From the NCBI GenBank assembly GCA_035623335.1, contig DASPTQ010000308.1, positions 1 to 64,000 on the forward strand: a DNA stretch of 64,000 bases, in the 5' to 3' direction. The notes beneath the pieces were generated by a model. That model saw only the letters and a program-made list of their open reading frames with translations, was not told where the DNA came from and searched no databases. The stretch comes from JAFAGX01 sp035623335. Its GTDB lineage: Bacteria; Acidobacteriota; Terriglobia; Terriglobales; Acidobacteriaceae. The position numbers and the translations under genes were made by a program. Shown piece after piece: positions 42,787 through 50,768 of the stretch (the stretch's first letter is position 1; every line of letters starts with the position of its first letter).

Positions 42787-43887
42787 ATGAAGACAACAAC
42801 CGCCGTGAATAGCCTTGCCCTCATCCTATGCTTTTCCTTGCTTTGCGCTGTGCCTCTGTTCGGCCGAGAAAATACCGACGTAATTATCATGAAAAATGGC
42901 GATCACTTAACCGGCCAGATCAAAGGCCTGGGCAGTGGCGTTCTATATTTCGGCCTTCCCTACGTCATCCAGACCCTTTCCGTCGATTGGTCGCAGGTAG
43001 CCCACTTGAAAAGCACGCAGTTATTCCTTGTCAAGACGCAGGACGGGTTGGTCTACAGAGGAGTTCTTAATAGCACGGAGACGCCTGCCGGCCACCCCTT
43101 GGAGATTCAGGTAACCGAGACCCCAGAGAACAAAGTGGTGCTCGACAGTTCGCACATCGTCGAAGTTGCCCTAACCTCGGAAAAGTTTTTCCAGCGATTC
43201 ACGGGCGGCTTGAACTTTGGAACGATCTATTCGAAGGGCAATCAATCGGTCCAATACAACATCAGCGGGCTAGCCGCGTACCCGCGAGAACGTTGGGGGG
43301 CCCAGGCGGGCATAAGCTCGAACCTGTCTACCGCTAGCGGCACGACTACATCCACCCACAACCAACTGACTCTAGGGGCGATGCATCTGTTGCCCTGGAA
43401 CAACTACTTCTATTCCGGCTTTGACGGTTTCCTGCAGAGCTCGGAGCAGGGCATCGCGCATCAGAATTACGTCGGTGCCGGAATTGGACGTTATTTGAAG
43501 AACACCAACCGCGCCACCATCACCCTCTTGGGCGGCGCTGCCTGGCAAAATACGGTTTACAACGCAACTATCATCCCCATAGCCACGCAAAACGCTGCCG
43601 TGGGCGTGATCAGTACCAATGTGAAACTCTTCAAGTTCAATAAAACGAATCTCGACCTTAATGGCGTTCTGCTGCCGGCTCTTTCCCAACCTGGCCGCGT
43701 ATATTTTTCCACCACCGCGAGCTACTACATCAAGATCACTGGCAGCCTCTCGTGGAATCTCTCGTTTTATGGCAACTGGGACACTCGGCCGCCGGGCAAC
43801 CTACCCGGCAGCGACTACGGGACCACGTCAGGGTTAAGCTTTACATTTGGCAGCAGTCTTCGAACTGCACCCACAACGCTACAATAA
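42787..43887 (+). CDS. DUF481 outer-membrane-like protein
   Basis: About 366 residues from the ATG at 42787, chosen because GGAGGGG precedes it and a signal peptide (about 1-26, ending F-G-R) follows at once. A soluble part of about 110 residues (V-I-I-M-K-N-G-D-H-L-T-G-Q-I-K) comes first, then the DUF481 region (F-T-G-G-L-N-F-G-T-I-Y-S-K-G-N) with alternating hydrophobic strands typical of a small beta-barrel to the C-terminus. Relatives include the E. coli salt-stress protein YdiY; the function is unknown. It ends about 110 bases from the convergent hypB gene. Confidence 0.82.
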   Translation: MKTTTAVNSLALILCFSLLCAVPLFGRENTDVIIMKNGDHLTGQIKGLGSGVLYFGLPYVIQTLSVDWSQVAHLKSTQLFLVKTQDGLVYRGVLNSTETPAGHPLEIQVTETPENKVVLDSSHIVEVALTSEKFFQRFTGGLNFGTIYSKGNQSVQYNISGLAAYPRERWGAQAGISSNLSTASGTTTSTHNQLTLGAMHLLPWNNYFYSGFDGFLQSSEQGIAHQNYVGAGIGRYLKNTNRATITLLGGAAWQNTVYNATIIPIATQNAAVGVISTNVKLFKFNKTNLDLNGVLLPALSQPGRVYFSTTASYYIKITGSLSWNLSFYGNWDTRPPGNLPGSDYGTTSGLSFTFGSSLRTAPTTLQ

Positions 43888-43998
43888 CCCAGAGCACGCG
43901 CGAGCCGGGCACAGACCCTGGCGACGATGCCAATGAGTACTGATGCATGGGAAGGTGGCGAGCGAAGGTTCTACTTCAGTCCGGTCAATCAGGTGCAC

Positions 43999-44661
43999 TC
44001 AGGCGACCAGTCGCGATGCGAGAAATTCCAAATAATCCTCCATCCCCTCGGAGGTCTTGGCTGAAAGCTTGAAGACGGGCATGCCCGGACGCACGGCCTG
44101 GATATTGCCGTGCGCGGCCGGCCAGTCAAATTCAACGGCCGTCGCCAAATCGACCTTGGTTACGATGGCCACATCTGCGCTGTTAAAAATCGTCGGGTAT
44201 TTGATCGGTTTGTCCTCGCCTTCCGTCACCGAGAGGAGCACCATGCGAAGGTCCTCGCCTAGATCGTAGGAGGACGGACAAACCAGATTGCCCACGTTCT
44301 CGATGAACAGAAAATCCAATCGGCTGAGGTCCCATCCTTCGAGAGCCTTCTCTACCATGGCTGCTTCCAAGTGACACAACGTGCCGGTTGTGATCTGCCT
44401 GACCGGTGCACGGCTGCGCGCCAGCCGCTCCGCGTCGTTTTCCGTAGCCAGATCTCCGACTAACGCGGCGACACGATAGCGAGGCTGCAGCAGCGTCAGG
44501 GTCTTTTCGAGGAATGCGGTTTTGCCCGAACCCGGACTTGATACCAGACTTACGACGAATACTCCCGCAGCGCGGAAGCGCTCGCGCAATCGGCGAGCGA
44601 TGAGATCATTCTGCTTCAGCACGTTCTTTCTAACTTCCACTAAACGGGGTTCCGGGCTCAT
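43999..44661 (-). CDS. hypB: Hydrogenase nickel incorporation GTPase HypB
   Basis: 220 residues. Walker A is S-S-P-G-S-G-K-T at about 42-49, the G3-like D-L-A-T-E-N-D and the metal site E-N-V-G-N-L-V-C-P-S with its Cys are present, and T-K-V-D-L is the guanine-specificity motif. It lacks the N-terminal His-rich stretch of some HypB proteins. HypB delivers nickel to [NiFe]-hydrogenase with HypA. It overlaps the end of hypA by four bases (ATGA). No hydrogenase subunit gene is in the window and the upstream hypF is broken, so the pair may serve a hydrogenase elsewhere, or urease-like nickel insertion. Confidence 0.93.
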   Translation of the reverse strand: MSPEPRLVEVRKNVLKQNDLIARRLRERFRAAGVFVVSLVSSPGSGKTAFLEKTLTLLQPRYRVAALVGDLATENDAERLARSRAPVRQITTGTLCHLEAAMVEKALEGWDLSRLDFLFIENVGNLVCPSSYDLGEDLRMVLLSVTEGEDKPIKYPTIFNSADVAIVTKVDLATAVEFDWPAAHGNIQAVRPGMPVFKLSAKTSEGMEDYLEFLASRLVA

Positions 44662-45002
44662 CCCTCGACCTCCAGTGCTACGACCTCAAGCTCCTTGCCC
44701 TGTACCACGTCGGGAGTAGGGGTTCCACATTCGGCACAACAAAATAGCTGCAGGGAGCTCGGGGAACGCTGCCCCCGGCAATGCGGACAGAAGACCGCGA
44801 CCGGTACCTCTTCGATGACCAGACGGGAACCTTTCAGGGGAGTATCCATGCAGGCCATTTCGTAGGAAAACAGCAGTGATTCTTTGACCACACCGGCGAG
44901 CGCCCCGAGCTTTAAGTGCACGGCGTTGACTTGAACGCCGCGTTGCTCGGCTTCTTCCTCGACCAGTTCTACGATGCTCATGGCAATGGAAAGTTCGTGC
45001 AT
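44658..45002 (-). CDS. hypA: Hydrogenase maturation nickel chaperone HypA
   Basis: 114 residues. Starts M-H-E-L-S-I-A, where His2 is the nickel ligand. The zinc domain has C-P-H-C and, about 14 residues later, C-A-E-C. Length matches the family. It works with HypB to insert nickel into hydrogenase large subunits. It starts 6 bases after the stop of the hypF remnant and overlaps hypB, so it was once part of a hypF-A-B operon. Motifs and length are intact, so it is probably functional. Confidence 0.93.
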   Translation of the reverse strand: MHELSIAMSIVELVEEEAEQRGVQVNAVHLKLGALAGVVKESLLFSYEMACMDTPLKGSRLVIEEVPVAVFCPHCRGQRSPSSLQLFCCAECGTPTPDVVQGKELEVVALEVEG

Positions 45003-45008
45003 GGTCGT

Positions 45009-45299
45009 CTACCCGCTCATTTTGTCGTCTCGTGCTCGGGCTCCATCGGACGATGCCAATGCCGCCAAGGCCGCTTGTCCCAGGCTGATCCCTCCATCGT
45101 TAGGAGGGACTGCGTGGTTGGTCCACAGTTCTATCGACCTATTCTGCAACAAGGGCTTGAGATCTTCGAGGAGCAACTCGTTTTGAAAGACTCCACCTGA
45201 CAAGACGGCGGTATCGAGGCCCCACGTCCTCGAGACGTCAATCATGGCGTTGACCAGCCCTTGGGCGATTCCCCGCCCTACCGCCCGTGCAATCGGTAT
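45009..45299 (-). pseudogene. hypF: 3' fragment of hypF (carbamoyltransferase)
   Basis: Reads I-P-I-A-R-A-V-G-R-G-I-A-Q-G-L-V-N-A, then T-A-V-L-S-G-G-V-F-Q-N-E-L-L-L and A-V-P-P-N-D-G-G-I-S-L-G-Q-A-A, the C-terminal Kae1-like end of HypF. About 96 codons remain of a normal 750 or so; the acylphosphatase, zinc-finger and YrdC domains are gone. Its first codon follows directly the TGA of the yceI remnant, so a deletion or recombination joined the two. A product could start at ATG 45245, but it would lack all catalytic parts needed for cyanide-ligand synthesis. Confidence 0.85.
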
Positions 45300-45779
45300 T
45301 CACTCCTGCCTCTGGGCTACGATGTTGAACGAACAGTTTACTGCGTCCTTCACCTTCAGCGCGCCGCCCAATGCGGAAACTAACCTGATCCCGTAGTCGG
45401 TCTGGTTGAGAGCGAAATCGCCGAAGGCAGTCAGGGTTGTTCCGCTGAACGTTACCCACGCCGATAGCCTCTGGTCGCAGGTGACTCCAGGCAGCGTAAG
45501 TTCACCATGCAGTTCGTCGCTGTACTGGCCTTCTCCCGACCGCTTAGCCGCCAGTTTCGAGCATGCATAATCCATCTGGGGGTACGCTGTGACGTCCAGC
45601 ACATGCTTGAGCATCTGGCGTTCCATTTCCTGTGGATCCTTATCGCTGATATCGTCGGTAACAGCAAGCGACGACGCCGCCATGGTCATGCGCAACTTAG
45701 AACTCTCCATCATTTCAGCAGCGATCAGCATTTCGCCGGTGAAGTCGCGCATCGCGATCGTGGGGTAGCCCGGAAGCCC
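45300..45779 (-). pseudogene. 5'-truncated YceI-family gene
   Basis: The frame reads G-L-P-G-Y-P-T-I-A-M-R-D-F-T-G-E-M, then S-S-L-A-V-T-D-D-I-S-D-K-D and Q-T-D-Y-G-I-R-L-V-S-A-L-G-G-A-L-K-V-K-D, which are central and C-terminal YceI strands. YceI proteins are periplasmic isoprenoid-binding lipocalin-like barrels of about 180-190 residues with a signal peptide; here the first 30-40 residues and the signal are missing, and the sequence above 45779 does not match. An ATG at 45752 could start a 150-residue cytoplasmic product. The 3' end is complete and abuts the hypF fragment. Confidence 0.7.
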
Positions 45780-45858
45780 AGGAAAAATCGGGACTTCCAG
45801 GGCACAAGGTAAGCAAACAGCCCACCACCCTGTTCCTATTCTGAACCAGAAAAGAACC

Positions 45859-46617
45859 TTATTGGGTCCGCAGCGATTGAGAGAGGACGATCAGATTCTG
45901 CGGAACCACGCGAATGAGGCCCCGACGCGGGCTGTCGATGTCAGCGATGAGAAGGAACGAGGTGGATACTGCCAGGGGCAAAATCAGGAATAGACCCATG
46001 CCCTTCCGACGCGCGCCATAGCCGATTAAGAAGTCACAGAAAATGGCAATCGCGCCCAACAGGCCCCATGCTGCAATGGGCAGTCGGTTCCACCAGGCGG
46101 CCTGCGTGTATCCCTGCGAATTCAGCACATCGTTCATCCCTGCTGCCGCGAGGGCGACCGTGGGTGTCGGCTGCTTGGCAGCGGCCGCTTGCACGACCGA
46201 CCAGAGTTCGGCCTGAAGGTTCTCGGTTCGAGCGTTGATCTCGACAAGTTGCCGTGCCGAGCGAGCCTCATAGAACAACACCCGCTGGTCGACATAGTTC
46301 TTCAATAGTTCACGCACCTTGGCGGCGTCGCCAGCGGAAAGCAGATCAGCCCGGACGTACTCCGTTCCGATAGCATTGGCTTCGGCTTCTTCGTAATTCT
46401 TGCGTTGATCGTAGCGAGTGATGACCATGGAAAAACTGAAACCAATAATTAGTCCAAGCAGTGTCAGGGTAGCGGTGAGGACACGGTCAAAATCTTGCTG
46501 CTCGTCTTCGTTCAACGGTCGCAGCTTATGGTGAAGAGCGCCGATTCTTGCTGAAAGCCACAATATCGCCAGGGATAAAAGGAAAACGAGAACTGGGAAA
46601 TCCACGATGCTGGTCAT
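45859..46617 (-). CDS. DUF4239 membrane protein (bestrophin-like domain)
   Basis: About 252 residues. Two hydrophobic helices at the N-terminus (about 6-25 and 47-68), a roughly 100-residue cytoplasmic or periplasmic helical domain rich in Glu/Arg, and two more helices (about 178-225). I recognise the DUF4239 pattern (L-N-E-D-E-Q-Q-D-F-D-R-V-L-T-A-T-L-T-L-L, then G-L-I-I-G-F-S-F-S). Possibly a channel-like protein, function unknown. The frame opens at 46713, but the ATG at 46617 starts the hydrophobic region; GAGGAGG lies 13 bases upstream. Divergent from the M28 peptidase gene. Confidence 0.72.
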   Translation of the reverse strand: MTSIVDFPVLVFLLSLAILWLSARIGALHHKLRPLNEDEQQDFDRVLTATLTLLGLIIGFSFSMVITRYDQRKNYEEAEANAIGTEYVRADLLSAGDAAKVRELLKNYVDQRVLFYEARSARQLVEINARTENLQAELWSVVQAAAAKQPTPTVALAAAGMNDVLNSQGYTQAAWWNRLPIAAWGLLGAIAIFCDFLIGYGARRKGMGLFLILPLAVSTSFLLIADIDSPRRGLIRVVPQNLIVLSQSLRTQ

Positions 46618-46889
46618 ACGGAATAAATGACCTCCTCGGCAGGCGGCGACCCGCCCTCTTTCTGTGCGCGATGAGTTTACACCCGCACGCAAGCAGGCTG
46701 GCGACTTCGCCACTCTGGCGTCTTTGGACCAACGCCGATTCTTGCCGGATCACGGACTCCACCGAAGTCGCGATCACTTCGACAGATTCCGATGTTTCAA
46801 CCAGGCGAGGACCTTGTCGTGCGCAACGTGTAAATTCTGAGTCCTCAAATCGTTCCACTAGTTCGAGTCTGCTGTATGATTTTCCCGAC

Positions 46890-48617
46890 ATGATTCAGCA
46901 CTGTGCCCGCCTGGCACTGGTAACGGCCCTCTCGGCGCTAGTCCTTCTAGGTTCCGGCCCCGTTGTCGCCCAGCAGCCCAACGGGTCGGACCGTGTTGCA
47001 AGGGAAACGGCGCTGAAGACGATTCGTCCAGAAATGATTCGCGCCCACATCCGCTTTCTCGCCGACAGCCTGCTCGAAGGCCGCGCACCCGGCACACCCG
47101 GCTACGAGATCGCAGCTCGCTACGTGGCCACGCAACTCGAAGGCATGGGCCTGCATCCGGGCGTCGCCGGAAGCTGGTACCAGCCCGTGCCCTTGCAGAA
47201 GGCCGTCACCGACGAGGCCGCCAGCTCCCTGACCCTTACACTCAACGGGCACGAACAGAAGTTGGTGGATGCGAAAGACTACATTCTCGATACCCACTTC
47301 GCCAGCCCGGTAGGAGAAAACGGCAGCCGAGCCGAAAGCGAGGTGAGCGCGCCGCTGATTTTCGTCGGCTTCGGCATCACCGCTCCCGATCAGAAGTACG
47401 ACGATTACGCCGGTGTGGACGTGCACGGCAAAATCGTCGTCTGGATCGACGGAGCGCCCTCGTCTTTTCCTTCTACCGAGCGCGCGCACTATTCGAGCGA
47501 CGTCGTGAAGGCGAAAAGCGCTCTAGCTCACGGTGCCGTGGGCACACTGGATATCGCGCTGCCGGAAGACTGGAAGCGCTATCCCTGGGACTGGTGGGTC
47601 CCGCAGGTCCAGATGGGAGAGATGCGCTGGCTGAACAAAGCCGGCATTCCTCACGACGATTTCCCCGGTCTGCGGGGCAGGGCTCTGCTCAGTGAGCAAG
47701 GCGCCGCAAAGCTGTTTGCCGGAGCTCCCCAGACCCTGGACCAGGTCTTTGCTACGGCGCGGGCTAGCAAGCCGCAGGCGTTTGCCTTGCCCGGAAGTGC
47801 GCACATCCGGACCGTGGCCGTGCAAAGCGTGATCCAAAGTTCCAATATCATTGCGGAACTGGAAGGCTCCGATGCCGCGCTGCGCAGCCAGTACGTCGTC
47901 TATACCGCGCACGTGGATCACCTGGGAATTTGTCCCGCTATCAACGGCGACAACGTATGTCACGGCGCTCTCGATAACGCCTCCGGCACGGCAACGCTGC
48001 TCGAAATCGCACGCGCCTACGCCAGCCTGCCCAAGCCGCCGCGCCGCTCCATGCTGTTCCTGTTCGTAACCGGGGAAGAACTGGGGCTGCTCGGCTCGGA
48101 TTATTTCGCGCATTTCCCCACCGTCCCGCTGCACTCCATCGTGGCCAACGTCAATATCGACGGTGCTCCGGGCGAATATTATCCAATGAAAGATGTGGTC
48201 GCGCTCGGGGCCGAGCACTCCACGCTCGGTGACGACGTTGTTGCTGCCGGCAAAGTGCTTGGTTACGACCTAGTCGCCGACCCCATGCCCGAGGAAAACA
48301 GTTTCATCCGCAGCGATCAATACTCCTTCGTTCTCGAGGGTGTCCCAGCCGTCTGTGTCAATGATGGCGTGCATTCCACCGATCCCACGATCGATGGTCT
48401 CGCAGTGCAAAAGAAGTGGCTGGTCACGCGCTATCACACTCCGCTCGACAACATGGACCAGCCAATCGACTTTGCCTCGATGGCCAAGGCAGCGGTGTTG
48501 AACTTCCTAGTCGGATACCAGGTCGCCCAGCACGATCAACCGCCCACCTGGAACCAAGGGGATTTCTTTGGAACGATGTTCGGGCCGAGGCACGCGGGTA
48601 CCGTCGCAGAAGAGTAA
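46890..48617 (+). CDS. Exported M28-family zinc peptidase
   Basis: About 575 residues. Signal peptide at about 1-28 (ending V-V-A-Q-Q). A PA-like insert occupies about 115-310 (P-L-I-F-V-G-F-G-I-T-A-P-D). The peptidase domain has the metal ligands of M28: His/Asp in T-A-H-V-D-H-L-G, Asp in G-A-L-D-N-A-S-G, the catalytic Glu pair in T-G-E-E-L-G-L-L-G-S, Asp in N-V-N-I-D-G and His in Y-H-T-P-L-D-N. It should cleave N-terminal residues from peptides in the periplasm. The frame is open from 46548, but the ATG at 46890 precedes the signal peptide. Alone, between a divergent DUF4239 gene and a convergent MFS gene. Confidence 0.88.
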   Translation: MIQHCARLALVTALSALVLLGSGPVVAQQPNGSDRVARETALKTIRPEMIRAHIRFLADSLLEGRAPGTPGYEIAARYVATQLEGMGLHPGVAGSWYQPVPLQKAVTDEAASSLTLTLNGHEQKLVDAKDYILDTHFASPVGENGSRAESEVSAPLIFVGFGITAPDQKYDDYAGVDVHGKIVVWIDGAPSSFPSTERAHYSSDVVKAKSALAHGAVGTLDIALPEDWKRYPWDWWVPQVQMGEMRWLNKAGIPHDDFPGLRGRALLSEQGAAKLFAGAPQTLDQVFATARASKPQAFALPGSAHIRTVAVQSVIQSSNIIAELEGSDAALRSQYVVYTAHVDHLGICPAINGDNVCHGALDNASGTATLLEIARAYASLPKPPRRSMLFLFVTGEELGLLGSDYFAHFPTVPLHSIVANVNIDGAPGEYYPMKDVVALGAEHSTLGDDVVAAGKVLGYDLVADPMPEENSFIRSDQYSFVLEGVPAVCVNDGVHSTDPTIDGLAVQKKWLVTRYHTPLDNMDQPIDFASMAKAAVLNFLVGYQVAQHDQPPTWNQGDFFGTMFGPRHAGTVAEE

Positions 48618-48738
48618 CGGTCCAGGAGTTGAATGAGCCGCGATCGGGCCTTCCATGGACGGACTTCTCTCCGGATCGCCTGGGGTGTCCTGCAATTCCT
48701 AACTGGGATTCTTTCCCGCTACCGCATTCCAACCCCGG

Positions 48739-50100
48739 TTACGGCTCCATATCGGTTGGAATCAGTGCTGTACTCGGCTCGACCGTCGGCGTCGCGCCCA
48801 ACGGCTTCGTGGCTTTTCTCAATGCGAGCATCAAGATTGCCGATGTTACAAAGGAAAGACACAGAAAAACCAGACTTCCGCGGAAGCTCCTTGTGCGATG
48901 GCTGATCGCACCGATCGTATACGATCCAACAAAGCCACCGAGATTCCCGATGGAATTGATCAGAGCAATTCCGGCAGCGGCAGAGTAACCCGCCAAAAAC
49001 TCATTGGGCAACGACCAAAACGGACCCCAGACCGAGCACGCCCCGGAAACTGCGGCACACCAAAGCAGGACGGAAACCAGAGCGGAACCCGAGATATTCA
49101 TGGCCAAGCAGGCCAAACAGATAGCTCCGATGAGTAGAGGAATCGCCGCGTGATAGCGGCGTTCAAGCGTACGATCCGAATGCTGTCCGACACCGATCAT
49201 AACCATCAGCGCCACGAAGTAGGGAATCATGACCAGGATGCCGACGGTGGTGTTCGAATATTGACTGGAGAAAGCTTTCATGAGTTGGGGCATCCACAAA
49301 GACATGCCGTTCCAGGAAATCATTACCATGAAATAAATAACGGTGAGATACCAAATCCGCCCATGCGCCAGTACCCCGCCTACGCCAATCTGGTGTGTGG
49401 CAAGCTTCTGTTGTTCTTCTCGTGCCAACTCCGTTGTGATCCATTCCTTTTCCTGCGCGGTTAGAAATCTGGCCTCCGCAGGTCTCGCTGGCAGCAGCAA
49501 ATAGGTGAGAATGCCACCCACGATGGCGGGAGCGCCCTCGAGAATCAGCAGCCATCTCCAACTGCTGACCCCGAACCAGTGAGCATGATCGAGAATCACG
49601 CCTGAGATCGGAGCACCCAGGATGTTCGCTACCGGGTTCGCCGTCAAAAATAGCGCGACGCTCTGAGCCAGTTGCTTCTGGCGAAACCAGTACGTCAAAT
49701 ACAACACGATTCCAGGGAAGTAGCCGGCCTCAGCTACCCCGAGCAAGAAGCGCAACATATAGACATGGCTGGCGGTCTTCGCGAAGCCCGTCAGCATGGC
49801 CACAATCCCCCAACTGATGAGGATCCGGGCAAGCCAGACACGCGCCCCGATTCTATGCAGCAGCAGGTTGCTGGGGATCTCAAAGGTGAAATAGCCAAGA
49901 AAGAAGATTCCGGCGAGGAATCCGTACTGCTCGGTGGTAATCGCCAGATCCTTGTTCATCGTCAAGGCCGCAAAACCGATGTTCATGCGGTCTAAAGAAG
50001 CAATCACCATGAGAACCATGATGAACGGTATGATCCGGGTCCGCAGTTTGCGGAGTGTTCTCGCCTCCATTGCCTCTGGTCCAACGACTGGGCTTGTCAT
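48739..50100 (-). CDS. MFS transporter, anion:cation symporter (ACS) family
   Basis: 453 residues, twelve predicted membrane helices. The start of helix 1, I-P-F-I-M-V-L-M-V-I-A-S-L-D-R-M-N-I-G-F, and the F-F-L-G-Y-F-T-F-E-I-P-S-N-L region of helix 2 are typical of the ACS family, as is V-A-E-A-G-Y-F-P-G. These carry organic anions such as tartrate, phthalate, hexuronate or galactonate with protons. The substrate is not clear, and no catabolic genes are next to it. The start may instead be the Met 11 codons in. Convergent with the M28 peptidase gene and divergent from the TonB receptor gene. Confidence 0.88.
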   Translation of the reverse strand: MTSPVVGPEAMEARTLRKLRTRIIPFIMVLMVIASLDRMNIGFAALTMNKDLAITTEQYGFLAGIFFLGYFTFEIPSNLLLHRIGARVWLARILISWGIVAMLTGFAKTASHVYMLRFLLGVAEAGYFPGIVLYLTYWFRQKQLAQSVALFLTANPVANILGAPISGVILDHAHWFGVSSWRWLLILEGAPAIVGGILTYLLLPARPAEARFLTAQEKEWITTELAREEQQKLATHQIGVGGVLAHGRIWYLTVIYFMVMISWNGMSLWMPQLMKAFSSQYSNTTVGILVMIPYFVALMVMIGVGQHSDRTLERRYHAAIPLLIGAICLACLAMNISGSALVSVLLWCAAVSGACSVWGPFWSLPNEFLAGYSAAAGIALINSIGNLGGFVGSYTIGAISHRTRSFRGSLVFLCLSFVTSAILMLALRKATKPLGATPTVEPSTALIPTDMEP

Positions 50101-50768
50101 CCTGACCGCCTCAGGCCGCTATCGGTGGCAACGCAATTGCACCCAGGACACCTGGCGCCCTTCGAAGATCGGCATGGCGCAGCACCGAGTTGAAAGAGAC
50201 CTGCTATCCCTTTTAGCTTCTGACCGCTTGCCGGTAAAGCAATGTGTGGAGAGGCAAACGTTGCCCAGTGTACTCTTTTTGCCAGTCGTAGGTTGACGCG
50301 TCCAGGTTCGCGATTCACGGGTCTGCTATTCATCTTGACTTCCGGCTAAGCCTGGAGGGAGAATTCAGGCGCTGGTGGTCGAACTGCTTTTCCCGGTTCC
50401 AGGTGTGCTCGGGTTTCCTCTGGCCAACGTCCAGGACTCGGACGCCAGGAGGTGTCTGGCCCAGCACAAATCCAAGAGGGCCGGGATAGCGGGTTCGAGC
50501 TCAGGATGCACCCCATGGGGCGCAACTTCACTTTTCTTCGACGCCTTGTTCTTAAACGCACAGGTCCTCAACATCATCTCGCCATTGAAAACCACCATGC
50601 CGTAGTTCGCGGATTTGCCGACATTCCCGTGCGTCGTCTCATTGATCCGGGGAAACTCGAATCCGGACTGTGATCTCCGGTACCTAGTGCCCGAAGTCCG
50701 CGGTTTCCGCAGACTCCGCACCCTCTCACCGGGACGTCTTGCATCGGCCGTAAAGGAGGCGCGATTCG
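50101..50768. other. Long intergenic region between the MFS and TonB receptor genes
   Basis: About 670 bases with open frames on both strands (one of 138 codons at 50365-50781, minus) that show no recognisable motif and no ribosome-binding site. It must hold both divergent promoters. TAAAGGAGGCGCGATTCG with a near-perfect ribosome-binding site closes the region just before the receptor ATG. Confidence 0.45.

Noticed and set aside
47523..48218. 231-codon open frame on the minus strand inside the M28 peptidase gene
   Set aside because: It is antisense to a gene with clear catalytic motifs, and its own translation has no recognisable motif. High GC favours such long shadow frames.
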